From contig NZ_LFLU01000001.1 of the NCBI RefSeq assembly GCF_001189965.1, positions 248,001 through 312,000 on the forward strand: a stretch of 64,000 bases of DNA, read 5' to 3'. The DNA is from Herbaspirillum rhizosphaerae. Its GTDB lineage: Bacteria > Pseudomonadota > Gammaproteobacteria > Burkholderiales > Burkholderiaceae_D. Shown in pieces: positions 25,865-34,141 of this stretch; position 1 is the first letter of the stretch, and the number at the start of each line of letters is the position of its first letter. A program made the translations under genes and the position numbers. The notes under the pieces are model-generated. The model was not told the DNA's origin. It made no database searches and was given only the letters and a program-made list of their open reading frames with translations.

Positions 25865-26296
25865 TTATTTTTTGACTGCGGGTTTTGCTGTACGTTTTTT
25901 GCCGGATGGCGTTTTCTGCGGCGTTGTCTGTGTTTTTACGGTTGTCAGATCGGTTTCAAGCGGATTCTCGGTTTTTGCCTGCAAGTCGCGCAAATAGTCT
26001 TCGAGACGGTCCAGGCTGGCTTCCCAGAACTGGCGGTACTGGTCGATCCAGGCATGTACTTCGTGCAAGGGCCTGGCTTCCAGCTTGCACGGCCGCCATT
26101 GCGCCGCACGTCCGCGCGTGATCAGGCCGGCGCGCTCCAATACCTTCAGATGCTTGGTGATTGCCGGGGGAGTCATCTCGAACGGCTCCATCAACTCTTT
26201 TACCGATGCCTCTCCGGAAGCCAGCCGCGCGAGGATGGCGCGCCGGGTCGGGTCGGCAAGGGCGGAAAAGGTCGCGCTGAGGTGGTCGGGAGGCAT
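25865..26296 (-). CDS. ArsR-family regulator of the SRPBCC operon
   Basis: A 143-residue winged-helix regulator: LADPTRRAILARLASGEAS, ELMEPFEMTPPAITKHLKVL (recognition helix) and GLITRGRAAQWRPCKLEARP. It belongs to the metal-independent ArsR group that is commonly encoded just before AHSA1/SRPBCC genes. The C-terminal 30 residues are Lys/Thr-rich and low-complexity (TPSGKKRTAKPAVKK), an unusual basic tail that may add nonspecific DNA affinity. It heads the minus-strand operon and likely autoregulates it. Confidence 0.9.
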   Translation of the reverse strand: MPPDHLSATFSALADPTRRAILARLASGEASVKELMEPFEMTPPAITKHLKVLERAGLITRGRAAQWRPCKLEARPLHEVHAWIDQYRQFWEASLDRLEDYLRDLQAKTENPLETDLTTVKTQTTPQKTPSGKKRTAKPAVKK

Positions 26297-26476
26297 GGGT
26301 TTCGCAATTCATTAATTAACTGATCGGTAAAGTAAGGCCTCTGTACTGGCCTTGTCAAGTATTTTGTGGGCCGGGGTACGGATGCGCATCAGGTCGCGGG
26401 CGGCGCAAGACGGGCAGCGAAAAACCGGTGCGGCTGTTAGAATCAGCGATCTCTCCACGCTTCAGACGGAATCGCA

Positions 26477-27115
26477 ATGGACGCCTTTTTCTTCATCCCT
26501 GTCGCCATCATGCTGGCGCTGGTGCCCGGTCCGAACAATTTTTGCGCGCTCAATAACGGTATTCGCCGCGGTGTCGGCGTGGCCTTGCTGGCGACCTTCG
26601 GACGCGTGACGGCGTTTGCGATTTTCCTGACGATTTCAGCGGTGGGGCTCGGCGCCATGCTGCTTGCTTCCGAAACGGCATTCACGGCGGTGAAGTGGGT
26701 GGGGGCGGTGTATCTGTTTTATCTCGGTTACCGCGCCTGGCGCAGCCGCGAGTTCCATGGACTGGAACTGGCCGACGGTGTGGAAAAAGCCGGTGTCGTT
26801 GCGCCTGCGCAGAAGACCGTGCGCGCGCTGGTGATGCAGGAATTCTTGCTCGGCATCACGAATCCGAAAGCGATCATGCTGTTCGCGGCGATCTTCCCGC
26901 AGTTCATCGACGCCGCACGTCCGGCGCCGCATCAGTTCCTGGTGCTGGGATCGATTTACCTGTGCGCGGAATTCGTGTCCAGTGCTGTCTATTCCCTGTG
27001 CGGAAAGCAGATCCGCCGCTTCATCCGTACCTCGCGCGGCGTTGCGCGCCTGAACAAGGCGACCGGCGGTTTCTTCATCGGCGCAGGTGCGCTGCTGCTG
27101 GCGGCGCGTCAGTAG
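26477..27115 (+). CDS. LysE/RhtB-family amino-acid exporter
   Basis: A 212-residue inner-membrane protein with six helices of the LysE superfamily: MLALVPGPNNFCALNNGIRR is the family signature, and EFLLGITNPKAIMLFAAIF follows in the second half. Members export amino acids or homoserine lactone-like compounds. The gene stands alone between the ArsR operon (divergent) and chaC (converging). Confidence 0.9.
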   Translation: MDAFFFIPVAIMLALVPGPNNFCALNNGIRRGVGVALLATFGRVTAFAIFLTISAVGLGAMLLASETAFTAVKWVGAVYLFYLGYRAWRSREFHGLELADGVEKAGVVAPAQKTVRALVMQEFLLGITNPKAIMLFAAIFPQFIDAARPAPHQFLVLGSIYLCAEFVSSAVYSLCGKQIRRFIRTSRGVARLNKATGGFFIGAGALLLAARQ

Positions 27116-27143
27116 TCATCGTCGCCGGCTGGCGGCGAGTTGC

Positions 27144-27725
27144 TCAGGAATCCTGATTGATGGCGTTGAGCAGTTGCAGATGCCGTTCGATTTCAAACAC
27201 GTGGGCGTCTTCTTTCCCCAGTTCGCGCAAGGCGACGGCAAGGCCGAGCAGGTAGTCGGCATTGCGTCCGCTGGGGCCTTCCGCGCTCGCAATCTGGCGT
27301 GCAATGTCACGTTCCGGCGCCGGGCCGAGAAAGGCCGCGTTCTCTTCGGTCGCAATATAGATCAATCCTTCCGCGCTGCTGTGATCCTCAAAAATGATGT
27401 CGGTCGACAGGCGCAGGTAGCCGTTCTTTTCGCGGTAGTCGAGGTGGTCGAATACTTCCGGCGTAATCAGATAGGCCATGCCGGCGCAGGTCGCGCCCTC
27501 ATCCTGGATCAGCGTCACCACGCGTCCGGGTGCGTGCACCGTGCCGCGATGATCGTGCGAGCCCTGCCAGAAGCGCCGGCTCCAGCCGACGATGTGCGCC
27601 GGACGGCGTTCGATGAAGGGAAAGTCGGCCTTGAAGATCAGCGAGCCGTAACCGAACAGCCAGACGCTGTCGTGCCCGTCGAACTTGGTCATGGCTTTGT
27701 TGCGGGAGATGGTGTTGTCGGACAT
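27144..27725 (-). CDS. chaC: Glutathione-specific gamma-glutamylcyclotransferase (ChaC)
   Basis: The 193-residue cytoplasmic enzyme cleaves glutathione to 5-oxoproline and Cys-Gly. VWLFGYGSLIFKADFPFIER is the substrate-binding YGSL loop, and GRVVTLIQDEGATCAGMAY holds the catalytic-region Glu as in ChaC proteins. Length fits bacterial ChaC. It converges with the LysE gene. No regulation is visible. Confidence 0.9.
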   Translation of the reverse strand: MSDNTISRNKAMTKFDGHDSVWLFGYGSLIFKADFPFIERRPAHIVGWSRRFWQGSHDHRGTVHAPGRVVTLIQDEGATCAGMAYLITPEVFDHLDYREKNGYLRLSTDIIFEDHSSAEGLIYIATEENAAFLGPAPERDIARQIASAEGPSGRNADYLLGLAVALRELGKEDAHVFEIERHLQLLNAINQDS

Positions 27726-28093
27726 GAGCTGGTTGCGTGACCTGGTACGTCGTAGATAGGCAAATTATAAAGGCAAGGCGATCCGGCTTCTGTCGGCGGC
27801 GATGGTTGGCGCAGGGATCAGCGATCTTCAGGCATTCAGGCGGGGTGTTCGGCGTCGCCAGGATGTGCGCGGCTGTTGCCGTGCGTCATCTTGAAACATG
27901 CAGACAGGAGATCGGGAAGCGGTTGTTGCAGAGCAGCGAGGAGTGTATTGAGAAGAGCAGGGGCTTGCGGCCGGAGGACGCGGAGATGGATATTGTCGAT
28001 GCAGATGGGCTGTGCAGATGAGCGGCCCGGCGGGCGCGGAAGCGATGCAACACCGCTCCGTGCGCCGATGGCGCGCGGAGCGGCAAAAGAGGT
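27726..28093. other. Intergenic stretch with one long hairpin
   Basis: These 368 bases hold no convincing frame on either strand. At 28053-28083 two 14-base arms (CCGCTCCGTGCGCC and GGCGCGCGGAGCGG, one G-T wobble, loop GAT) form a strong stem directly after the stop of the 52-residue gene on the minus strand. It is probably its transcription end although no T-run follows. Confidence 0.5.
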
Positions 28094-28252
28094 TCATTCC
28101 TTGTCGTGGCTCTGGCTCTGGTAGGTATTGGACAGGCCCGAATACATGCCGCAGCAATGCGGTTCGCCCCGATGGGAGCCGGTCGTCAGGGCACTGGAGT
28201 CGTTCAGATAGTCGACCAGTTTTCTGTAGAGCGTTGCGAAGTACCTTTTCAT
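28094..28252 (-). CDS. 52-residue hypothetical protein (well supported small ORF)
   Basis: The frame starts MKRYFATLYRKLVDYLNDSS and contains PHCCGMYSGLSNTYQSQS, with a vicinal Cys pair near the middle. An exceptionally strong AAGGGGGACATC ribosome site precedes the ATG, and a long hairpin follows the stop. The N-terminal half is an amphipathic helix with basic residues; no membrane helix or signal is present. It is too short to be found by common length cut-offs. I recognise no family. Confidence 0.65.
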   Translation of the reverse strand: MKRYFATLYRKLVDYLNDSSALTTGSHRGEPHCCGMYSGLSNTYQSQSHDKE

Positions 28253-28481
28253 GATGTCCCCCTTTTCCTTGTTGAGACATTGTTGCCAACCGCATGCAAT
28301 TACGTAACCATCGATGTAATCGTTTGCATTTTTACCGCAAACCGTAAAAGCATGCGACCTGTAAATAGTTTATATCATTTATTCTACGAGGGGCGGGCTT
28401 TTGCGTCTATCAGGCTTTTCCTGAGGGGTTTGTGGCTTTTTTGCCTGGTTTTTCGGCATTTTTTCGGTAGCCGCCTCGTGT

Positions 28482-29360
28482 TTACCCTGAGTTTGCTTCG
28501 ACTTCGGCCGCGTGGGCCACAAGCCAGTTGCGGAAAGCCAGCATCGCCGGTGTCGGCTGTTTCGACTTCAGGCGCGTGAGCCAGTAGGCGCCGTGGCTGA
28601 TGGAAATATCGAACGGGCACGCCAGGCGTCCTTCGCGCAATTCACGTTCGAACATGTTGACCGGCAGCAAGGCGACGCCGGCCTGCTGCGCCACCGCTTC
28701 CGCCATCGTCAGCGAAGAATCGAACACGAAGCCGCGTATCGGCGGGCAGGGCGTCTCGGCGGCGGCAAACCAGTTGTTCCATTCATCGGTGCGGTAAGAG
28801 CGCAGCAGCGCTTCGCCGGCCAGGTCCTGCGGGCGGCGCAGGCGCGACGCAACCGCCGGTGCGCACATGGGCGACAGCGGCGCGGCAAACAGGCGCTCGG
28901 CGTCGGTGCCGTGCCAGGCGCCGTCGCCGAAGCGAATTGCGTAATCGAGTCCCTCGCCGGCGAGGTCGACGCGGTTGTTGTTGGTCAGCAGGCGCAGATC
29001 GACGAAGGGATAGGTCTTTTGAAACTCGCGCAGCCGCGGCATCAGCCAGCCGACGGCGAAGGTGCCGACCACGCCCAGCGTCAGCACTTCGCGCATCCGG
29101 CCGTTTTCGAACTGGCCCAGCACGGTGCCGATGCGTTCGAAGGATTCCGCCAGCACCGGCAGCAGCGCCAGGCCTTCGTCGGTGAGCGCCAGGCCGCGCG
29201 GCAGGCGGCGAAACAGTGTCACGCCCATGCGCTCTTCCAGGTTCTTGACCTGCATGCTGACGGCCGTCTGGGTGACGTTGAGTTCATCCGCCGCGTGGGT
29301 GAAGCTCAGATGGCGCGCCGCCACTTCGAAGGCGCGCAGGGCATTGAGAGGGAGGTGCAT
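28482..29360 (-). CDS. LysR-family regulator, probable AmpR-type activator of the beta-lactamase
   Basis: A 292-residue LysR protein of the GcvA/AmpR group: MHLPLNALRAFEVAARHLSF, then THAADELNVTQTAVSMQVKN is its helix-turn-helix. It is divergent from the class A beta-lactamase gene with a 114-bp gap, the same layout as ampR-type regulators with chromosomal beta-lactamases (AmpR, PenR). It therefore likely senses cell-wall turnover signals and controls that gene. The T-N11-A operator was not resolved with certainty. Confidence 0.85.
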   Translation of the reverse strand: MHLPLNALRAFEVAARHLSFTHAADELNVTQTAVSMQVKNLEERMGVTLFRRLPRGLALTDEGLALLPVLAESFERIGTVLGQFENGRMREVLTLGVVGTFAVGWLMPRLREFQKTYPFVDLRLLTNNNRVDLAGEGLDYAIRFGDGAWHGTDAERLFAAPLSPMCAPAVASRLRRPQDLAGEALLRSYRTDEWNNWFAAAETPCPPIRGFVFDSSLTMAEAVAQQAGVALLPVNMFERELREGRLACPFDISISHGAYWLTRLKSKQPTPAMLAFRNWLVAHAAEVEANSG

Positions 29361-29474
29361 GGGATTCGGCTGATATCAGTTTTTCTATGGTCTGATGCCA
29401 ATTATCATGAATTGCGAGGGCATCCGTTGCTGCCTATCATTTCGCTTCACACCCATTTTTGCAAGGAAAAAATC

Positions 29475-30374
29475 ATGATTGCGAGACGACAATTTCTCAC
29501 GCTGACCGGTCTGGCGTTGAGCGGCGCGGCGACGGGCGTGCTGGCGGCCGGAAGCAAAGAGGCAACAAAATCTATGGGCTCTTCCTCGGTCGTTTCCCGC
29601 CTGGCGAAGCTGGAAGCAAGCGTCGGCGGCCGTCTCGGCGTGGACATCATCGACAGCGCCACGCAGCGGCGCTGGGGCTATCGCGCCGGGGAGCGTTTCC
29701 CGATGTGCAGCACCTTCAAGTTCCTGGCGTCGGCCGCCGTTCTCAAGCGCGTCGATGCCGGGCAAGAGCAGCTCGAGCGCCGCATCATTTACGGCAACGA
29801 CGTACTGGTGTCGTATTCGCCCACGACCAGCAAGCATGTCGGCGGCAACGGCCTGACGCTGGGGCAATTGTGCGAAGCGGCGCTGACCCTGAGCGACAAC
29901 ACCGCCGCCAACCTGATCCTGAAAAGCCTGGGCGGCCTGGAGCCTTTTAACAAATTCATCAAGTCGCTGGGCGACCGGCAGACCCGGCTGGATCGTTTCG
30001 AGACCGAGCTCAACACCGCCATCCCGGGGGATTTGCGCGACACCACCACGCCGGCGGCCATGAGCGACAACCTGCAGCGGATCCTGCTGGGCGATGTGCT
30101 GTCGCCGTCTTCGCGCGAGCAGCTGATCGCCTGGATGCGCAGCAACAAGACCGGCGACCGCCGTGTGCGCGCCGGCATGCAGCCCGGCTGGAGCGTGGGC
30201 GACAAGACCGGTTCCGGCGACTACGGCACCACCAACACCATCGCCATCATCTGGCCGCCGCAAGGCAAGCCTTTGCTGGCGTCGGTTTATCTCACCAGGA
30301 CCAAGGCGCCGGAGGAACAGCGCAATTCGGTGCTGGCGGAAGTGGGCAAGCTCATCGTCGGACTGGATCGCTGA
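29475..30374 (+). CDS. Class A beta-lactamase (Tat-exported)
   Basis: A 299-residue serine beta-lactamase. All catalytic motifs are present: STFK at 79-82 (Ser70/Lys73 in Ambler numbering), SDN at 140-142, ETELN at 176-180 (Glu166), and KTGS at 244-247. MIARRQFLTLTGLALSG has a twin-Arg pair with a moderate hydrophobic core, so export by Tat is likely. A Cys sits just before the active Ser (MCSTFK, Ambler 69) and Ser at 237, as in CTX-M and related enzymes; Ambler 238 is Gly, so the carbapenemase-type C69-C238 disulfide is absent. The long upstream frame is a shadow of the LysR gene. The start has AAGGAAAAAATC. Confidence 0.95.
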   Translation: MIARRQFLTLTGLALSGAATGVLAAGSKEATKSMGSSSVVSRLAKLEASVGGRLGVDIIDSATQRRWGYRAGERFPMCSTFKFLASAAVLKRVDAGQEQLERRIIYGNDVLVSYSPTTSKHVGGNGLTLGQLCEAALTLSDNTAANLILKSLGGLEPFNKFIKSLGDRQTRLDRFETELNTAIPGDLRDTTTPAAMSDNLQRILLGDVLSPSSREQLIAWMRSNKTGDRRVRAGMQPGWSVGDKTGSGDYGTTNTIAIIWPPQGKPLLASVYLTRTKAPEEQRNSVLAEVGKLIVGLDR

Positions 30375-30469
30375 GATCTTGCACAGGAGATAACGGCGGC
30401 AATGCCGCGTGTTGTCCAAAGATAAATTATTTCGCCGTTTTTCCGCCCCAGTTGTCCGTTATGAACGCC

Positions 30470-30493
30470 AAAGCCCCGATTTACGGGGCTTTT
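30470..30493 (+). terminator. Terminator of the beta-lactamase gene
   Basis: AAAGCCCC and GGGGCTTTT form an 8-base stem with a 7-base loop and end in four T. The rest of the 262-base gap to the chemoreceptor holds only a 5-codon frame (MKNKQ, 30623) whose TGA overlaps the next ATG. Confidence 0.7.
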
Positions 30494-30636
30494 CGGCTGA
30501 TGTTGCCGCAAATTAAATCGCTGGTTCTGATGTGTAATAGCGCTCCCTGCCAATGGATAGGCAGGGCAGGTGCGCAGCACAGCAACATCGAAAACAAGCC
30601 GCAGCAGCGGCGGAAACCAGGGATGAAAAACAAGCA

Positions 30637-32250
30637 ATGAACATTATCGGAAACATGAAGATCGGCAAACGCCTCACCTTGGGCTTTGCCATCATTCTGG
30701 CATTTTCTATCGTGATTACCGGCATCGGCATCTGGCGCTTGCAGGCGGTATCGAGCGCCACGCGCGACATGATGAGCCAGCCGCTGCTCAAGGAACGCCT
30801 GATCGGCGACTGGTACGCCAACCTCGCCAGCGGCATCCGCCGTACCATCGCCATCGCCAAGAGCAGCGACCCGTCGCTCGGCCCTTATTTTGCGGAAGAA
30901 GCTGCCGCTTCCTCCAAGAGCTCCGGCGAATACCAGAAAAAGGTGGAAGCCCTGCTGGAGACCGATGAGGAAAAGAAGCTGTTCCAAAAGATCGGCGAAC
31001 AACGCAAGCTCTACCTGAGCTCGCGCGATGAAATCAACAAGGCCAAAGCCGCCGGCAACGTCGAAGAGGCCGCGCGCGTCCTGGACAAGTTGTTCGTGCC
31101 GGCCTCCATCGCGTATCAGGACACCATGCGCCAGCTGGTCGAACTGCAACGCAAGGACATCGATGAAACCGCCCAGCATATCGATGTCATCGCCGATGAA
31201 AGCCGCGTCCTGCTGCTGGCGCTGGAAGGCCTGATCCTGGCGCTGGGCGTGCTGTGCGCCTGGTACCTGACGGTCGGCATCACGCGGCCGATCAACACTG
31301 CCGTGGTGCTCTCGCGCCGCGTCGCCGAAGGCGACCTGACGGCCGACGTCACCGTCAACCGCAAGGACGAAACCGGCCAGTTGCTGCAAGCCTTGCAAGA
31401 TATGAGCAACAGCCTGCGCGGCATCGTCACCAATGTGCGCAGCGGCACCGACACTATCGCCACCGCATCGAGCGAAATCGCCGCCGGCAATCTGGACTTG
31501 TCGTCGCGCACGGAACAGCAAGCCAGCGCGCTGGAAGAAACCGCCTCGTCGATGGAAGAACTGATTTCCACCGTCAAGCAAAATGCCGACAACGCCCGCC
31601 AGGCCAACCAGCTGGCGGTGTCCGCTTCCGAGATCGCGACCCAGGGCGGTGGCGTGGTGGGGCAGGTGGTCGACACCATGGGCTCGATCAATGAATCGTC
31701 GCGCAAGATCGTCGACATCATCAGCGTGATCGACGGCATCGCTTTCCAGACCAACATTCTGGCGCTCAACGCCGCAGTCGAAGCCGCGCGCGCCGGCGAA
31801 CAGGGTCGCGGGTTTGCCGTGGTGGCGTCCGAAGTGCGCAGCCTGGCGCAGCGTTCGGCCGCCGCCGCCAAGGAAATCAAGGTCCTGATCAACGACTCGG
31901 TGGAAAAAGTCGGCAACGGCAGCAAGCTGGTCGAACAGGCCGGCGCCACCATGCAAGAAGTCGTCAACAGCGTCAAGCGCGTGACCGACATCGTCGGCGA
32001 GATCAGCTCCGCCAGCCAGGAGCAGACCACGGGCATCGAACAGATCAACCACGCGATCACACAGATGGATCAGGTCACCCAGCAAAATGCCGCGCTGGTG
32101 GAAGAGGCCGCCGCTGCAGCGGCATCGATGCAGACCCAGGCCGACAGCCTGACGCAACTGGTCAGCGTCTTCACCATCAGCGGCGCACCGGCGCTGCCGC
32201 AGGCGCGCCGCACCATCGACATCACGCCGAGGGAGCCGCGCTTGCCGTAA
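30637..32250 (+). CDS. Methyl-accepting chemotaxis protein (four-helix-bundle sensor)
   Basis: A 537-residue receptor. It starts [20 protein letters not shown] with the first membrane helix at 12-31, a periplasmic four-helix-bundle (4HB_MCP-type) sensor to about 190, a second helix ([20 protein letters not shown], about 190-210), HAMP, and a signalling domain whose tip ([20 protein letters not shown]) is the same as in the receptor at 10027. Unlike that one it ends in PREPRLP with no CheR-tethering pentapeptide. The start is overlapped by the stop of a 5-codon upstream frame (ATGA), which may couple translation. Confidence 0.92.
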   Translation: MNIIGNMKIGKRLTLGFAIILAFSIVITGIGIWRLQAVSSATRDMMSQPLLKERLIGDWYANLASGIRRTIAIAKSSDPSLGPYFAEEAAASSKSSGEYQKKVEALLETDEEKKLFQKIGEQRKLYLSSRDEINKAKAAGNVEEAARVLDKLFVPASIAYQDTMRQLVELQRKDIDETAQHIDVIADESRVLLLALEGLILALGVLCAWYLTVGITRPINTAVVLSRRVAEGDLTADVTVNRKDETGQLLQALQDMSNSLRGIVTNVRSGTDTIATASSEIAAGNLDLSSRTEQQASALEETASSMEELISTVKQNADNARQANQLAVSASEIATQGGGVVGQVVDTMGSINESSRKIVDIISVIDGIAFQTNILALNAAVEAARAGEQGRGFAVVASEVRSLAQRSAAAAKEIKVLINDSVEKVGNGSKLVEQAGATMQEVVNSVKRVTDIVGEISSASQEQTTGIEQINHAITQMDQVTQQNAALVEEAAAAAASMQTQADSLTQLVSVFTISGAPALPQARRTIDITPREPRLP

Positions 32251-32281
32251 TTCGGCCGTCACGCTGTTGCCCGGCATGCCA

Positions 32282-32313
32282 AGCCCGGTCCTGAAAGGGG
32301 CCGGGTTTTTTTA
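32282..32313 (+). terminator. Terminator of the chemoreceptor gene
   Basis: AGCCCGGTCC and GGGGCCGGG(T) pair around a short A-rich loop and are followed by seven T. It insulates the chemoreceptor from the sigma-54 region that follows. Confidence 0.8.
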
Positions 32314-32336
32314 TCGGCTTTTGCCGATGCCAGGCT

Positions 32337-32383
32337 GGATGTCCGGAATGTTGGCCTGCCGGATTCCGGCTTTCCGCACATCC
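32337..32383. promoter_or_regulatory. Candidate enhancer (UAS) for a sigma-54 activator
   Basis: GGATGTCCGGAA (32337-32348) and TTCCGCACATCC (32372-32383) form an inverted repeat matching at 11 of 12 positions, centred about 110 bases before the sigma-54 promoter. Further TTCCGG half-sites lie in between and at about 32399. Long dyads at -100 to -200 are the usual binding sites of NtrC/DctD-type activators; the DctD-like gene at 35959 is the likely ligand. Confidence 0.6.
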
Positions 32384-32464
32384 GAAGCCGGGGATGCATT
32401 CCGGCGGTTTTGAAAGTTCTTTTCTAATCAACAGCTTGGCGTTTTCTTGCGCGTCCTCTTCCGA

Positions 32465-32481
32465 TTGGCACGAAGCCTGCA
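32465..32481 (+). promoter_or_regulatory. Sigma-54 promoter of kgtP
   Basis: TTGGCACGAAGCCTGCA contains TGGCACG and TGCA with the invariant GG and GC separated by exactly 10 bases, the -24/-12 layout. Transcription would start near 32493, giving a leader of about 220 bases before kgtP. The leader (32494-32715) holds no convincing frame. The whole 465-base gap is thus terminator, UAS, promoter and leader. Confidence 0.85.
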
Positions 32482-32715
32482 TTAAGGATTCCAAAAAATA
32501 ATAATCAGGAGACAGATGTGACGCCAGCTTCCTCGTACTGAATCACCGTCCGAATCAACGTACTTTTGTCGCTCCTGTCGCGCTGCCGTTTGACCGGCAC
32601 GGCGCGATTACCGGCGCATTCGCCCTATTCCGGCTGCACGCAAACGCACTGAACCTGTTCGGTGCGCGATCGTGTCGCCGATCGATACATGATATGGATA
32701 CATCCGGAGACAACG

Positions 32716-34011
32716 ATGATCAAACAAGAAATTTCCAGGGCCGCAGATACGCGGAAACGCATTTGGGCCATTGTCGGCGCCTCGTCCGGCAACCTGGTGG
32801 AGTGGTTCGACTTTTACGTCTACTCCTTTTGCGCGATTTATTTCGCCCCTGCCTTTTTCCCAAAGGGCGACAGCACTACTCAGCTGTGGAATACCGCCGG
32901 CGTGTTTGCCGCAGGTTTTCTGATGCGACCCATCGGCGGCTGGCTGTTCGGTCGCATCGCCGATAAACATGGCCGTCGCACGTCCATGATGATTTCGGTG
33001 CTGATGATGTGCGGCGGCTCGCTGATGATCGCTTTCCTGCCGACCTACGCCGCCATCGGCGCGGCGGCGCCCTTGCTGCTGTTGCTGGCGCGCATGGTGC
33101 AAGGCTTGTCGGTCGGCGGCGAATACGGCACCAGCGCGACCTATATGAGTGAGGTCGCACCGCAAGGCCGTCGTGGATTTTTCGCCTCGTTCCAGTACGT
33201 GACGCTCATCGGTGGGCAGTTGCTGGCGGTGCTGGTGCTGGTGATCATGCAGCAGTTCCTGAGCACGGAAGAGTTGCGGGCCTGGGGCTGGCGCGTGCCG
33301 TTTGTGCTGGGCGCGATCGGTGCGGTCGTGGCGCTGTACCTGCGCAAATCGCTGACGGAAACCGCCAGCGCAGAATCGCGCAACAGCAAGGACGCCGGCA
33401 GCTTCTCCGGTTTGTGGAAGCATAAGCGCGCCTTTCTGACGGTGGTCGGCTTCACCGCCGGCGGCTCGCTGATGTTTTACACGTTCACCACCTACATGCA
33501 GAAATACCTGGTCAATACCGCCGGCATGGACGCCAAGCTGGCCAGCGGGATCATGACCTTCGTACTGCTGGTCTACATGCTGATGCAGCCCTTGTTCGGC
33601 GCCTTGTCCGACCGCATCGGCCGGCGCAACATGATGCTCTGCTTCGGTGTGCTGGGCACCTTGTTCACGCTGCCGATTCTGCATCTGCTGAAAGACGTGA
33701 GCGATCCCTATAGCGCGTTTGCACTGGCCACCCTGGCGCTGGTGATTGTCAGCTTCTATACCTCGATCAGCGGCCTGATCAAGGCGGAGATGTTCCCGCC
33801 CGAAGTGCGCGCACTGTGCGTCGGCCTGTCGTATGCGGTCGGCAATGCGCTGTTCGGCGGTTCGGCTGAATTTGTCGCCTTCACCTTCAAGGGCTGGGGC
33901 GTCGAGTCCTACTTCTATTGGTACGTGACGGTGATGTGCGCGATCGCCTTGCTGATCTCGATCCGCATGCCCGATCCAAGCAAAGTCGGCTATCTGAAGG
34001 ACGAGGCCTGA
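32716..34011 (+). CDS. kgtP: 2-oxoglutarate permease KgtP (MFS, MHS family)
   Basis: A 431-residue inner-membrane proton symporter closely similar to E. coli KgtP. It has [20 protein letters not shown] at the start, [19 protein letters not shown] (MFS motif A), [18 protein letters not shown] and [20 protein letters not shown]. It imports 2-oxoglutarate and probably related dicarboxylates. The ATG at 32716 has CCGGAGAC and removes 18 non-homologous residues. A sigma-54 promoter lies upstream, and a DctB/DctD-like pair follows 130 bases downstream, an arrangement functionally like MifS/MifR control of 2-oxoglutarate uptake in Pseudomonas. Confidence 0.93.
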   Translation: MIKQEISRAADTRKRIWAIVGASSGNLVEWFDFYVYSFCAIYFAPAFFPKGDSTTQLWNTAGVFAAGFLMRPIGGWLFGRIADKHGRRTSMMISVLMMCGGSLMIAFLPTYAAIGAAAPLLLLLARMVQGLSVGGEYGTSATYMSEVAPQGRRGFFASFQYVTLIGGQLLAVLVLVIMQQFLSTEELRAWGWRVPFVLGAIGAVVALYLRKSLTETASAESRNSKDAGSFSGLWKHKRAFLTVVGFTAGGSLMFYTFTTYMQKYLVNTAGMDAKLASGIMTFVLLVYMLMQPLFGALSDRIGRRNMMLCFGVLGTLFTLPILHLLKDVSDPYSAFALATLALVIVSFYTSISGLIKAEMFPPEVRALCVGLSYAVGNALFGGSAEFVAFTFKGWGVESYFYWYVTVMCAIALLISIRMPDPSKVGYLKDEA

Positions 34012-34141
34012 TGCGGCTGCGGGAAGGCACGGTCAGGTGCGCAGGAGCAAGTAAGGCCGGACATGACGAAAAAGCAAGCCGGGCGAGTATCATAGCGCTC
34101 ACCGCATTTCGGCCAATCAGCCCTGGATCGCTTCGCCTGAC

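Noticed and set aside
27737-28021. 94-codon plus-strand frame after chaC
   Set aside because: No ribosome site, no family and codon composition unlike genes; treated as intergenic.
28512-29474. Extended N-terminus of the beta-lactamase frame (320 codons upstream)
   Set aside because: This part is antisense to the LysR gene; the Tat signal start at 29475 has a ribosome site.
30623-30640. Five-codon upstream frame (MKNKQ) before the chemoreceptor
   Set aside because: It could couple translation, but it is too short to claim as a gene; only mentioned in the chemoreceptor entry.
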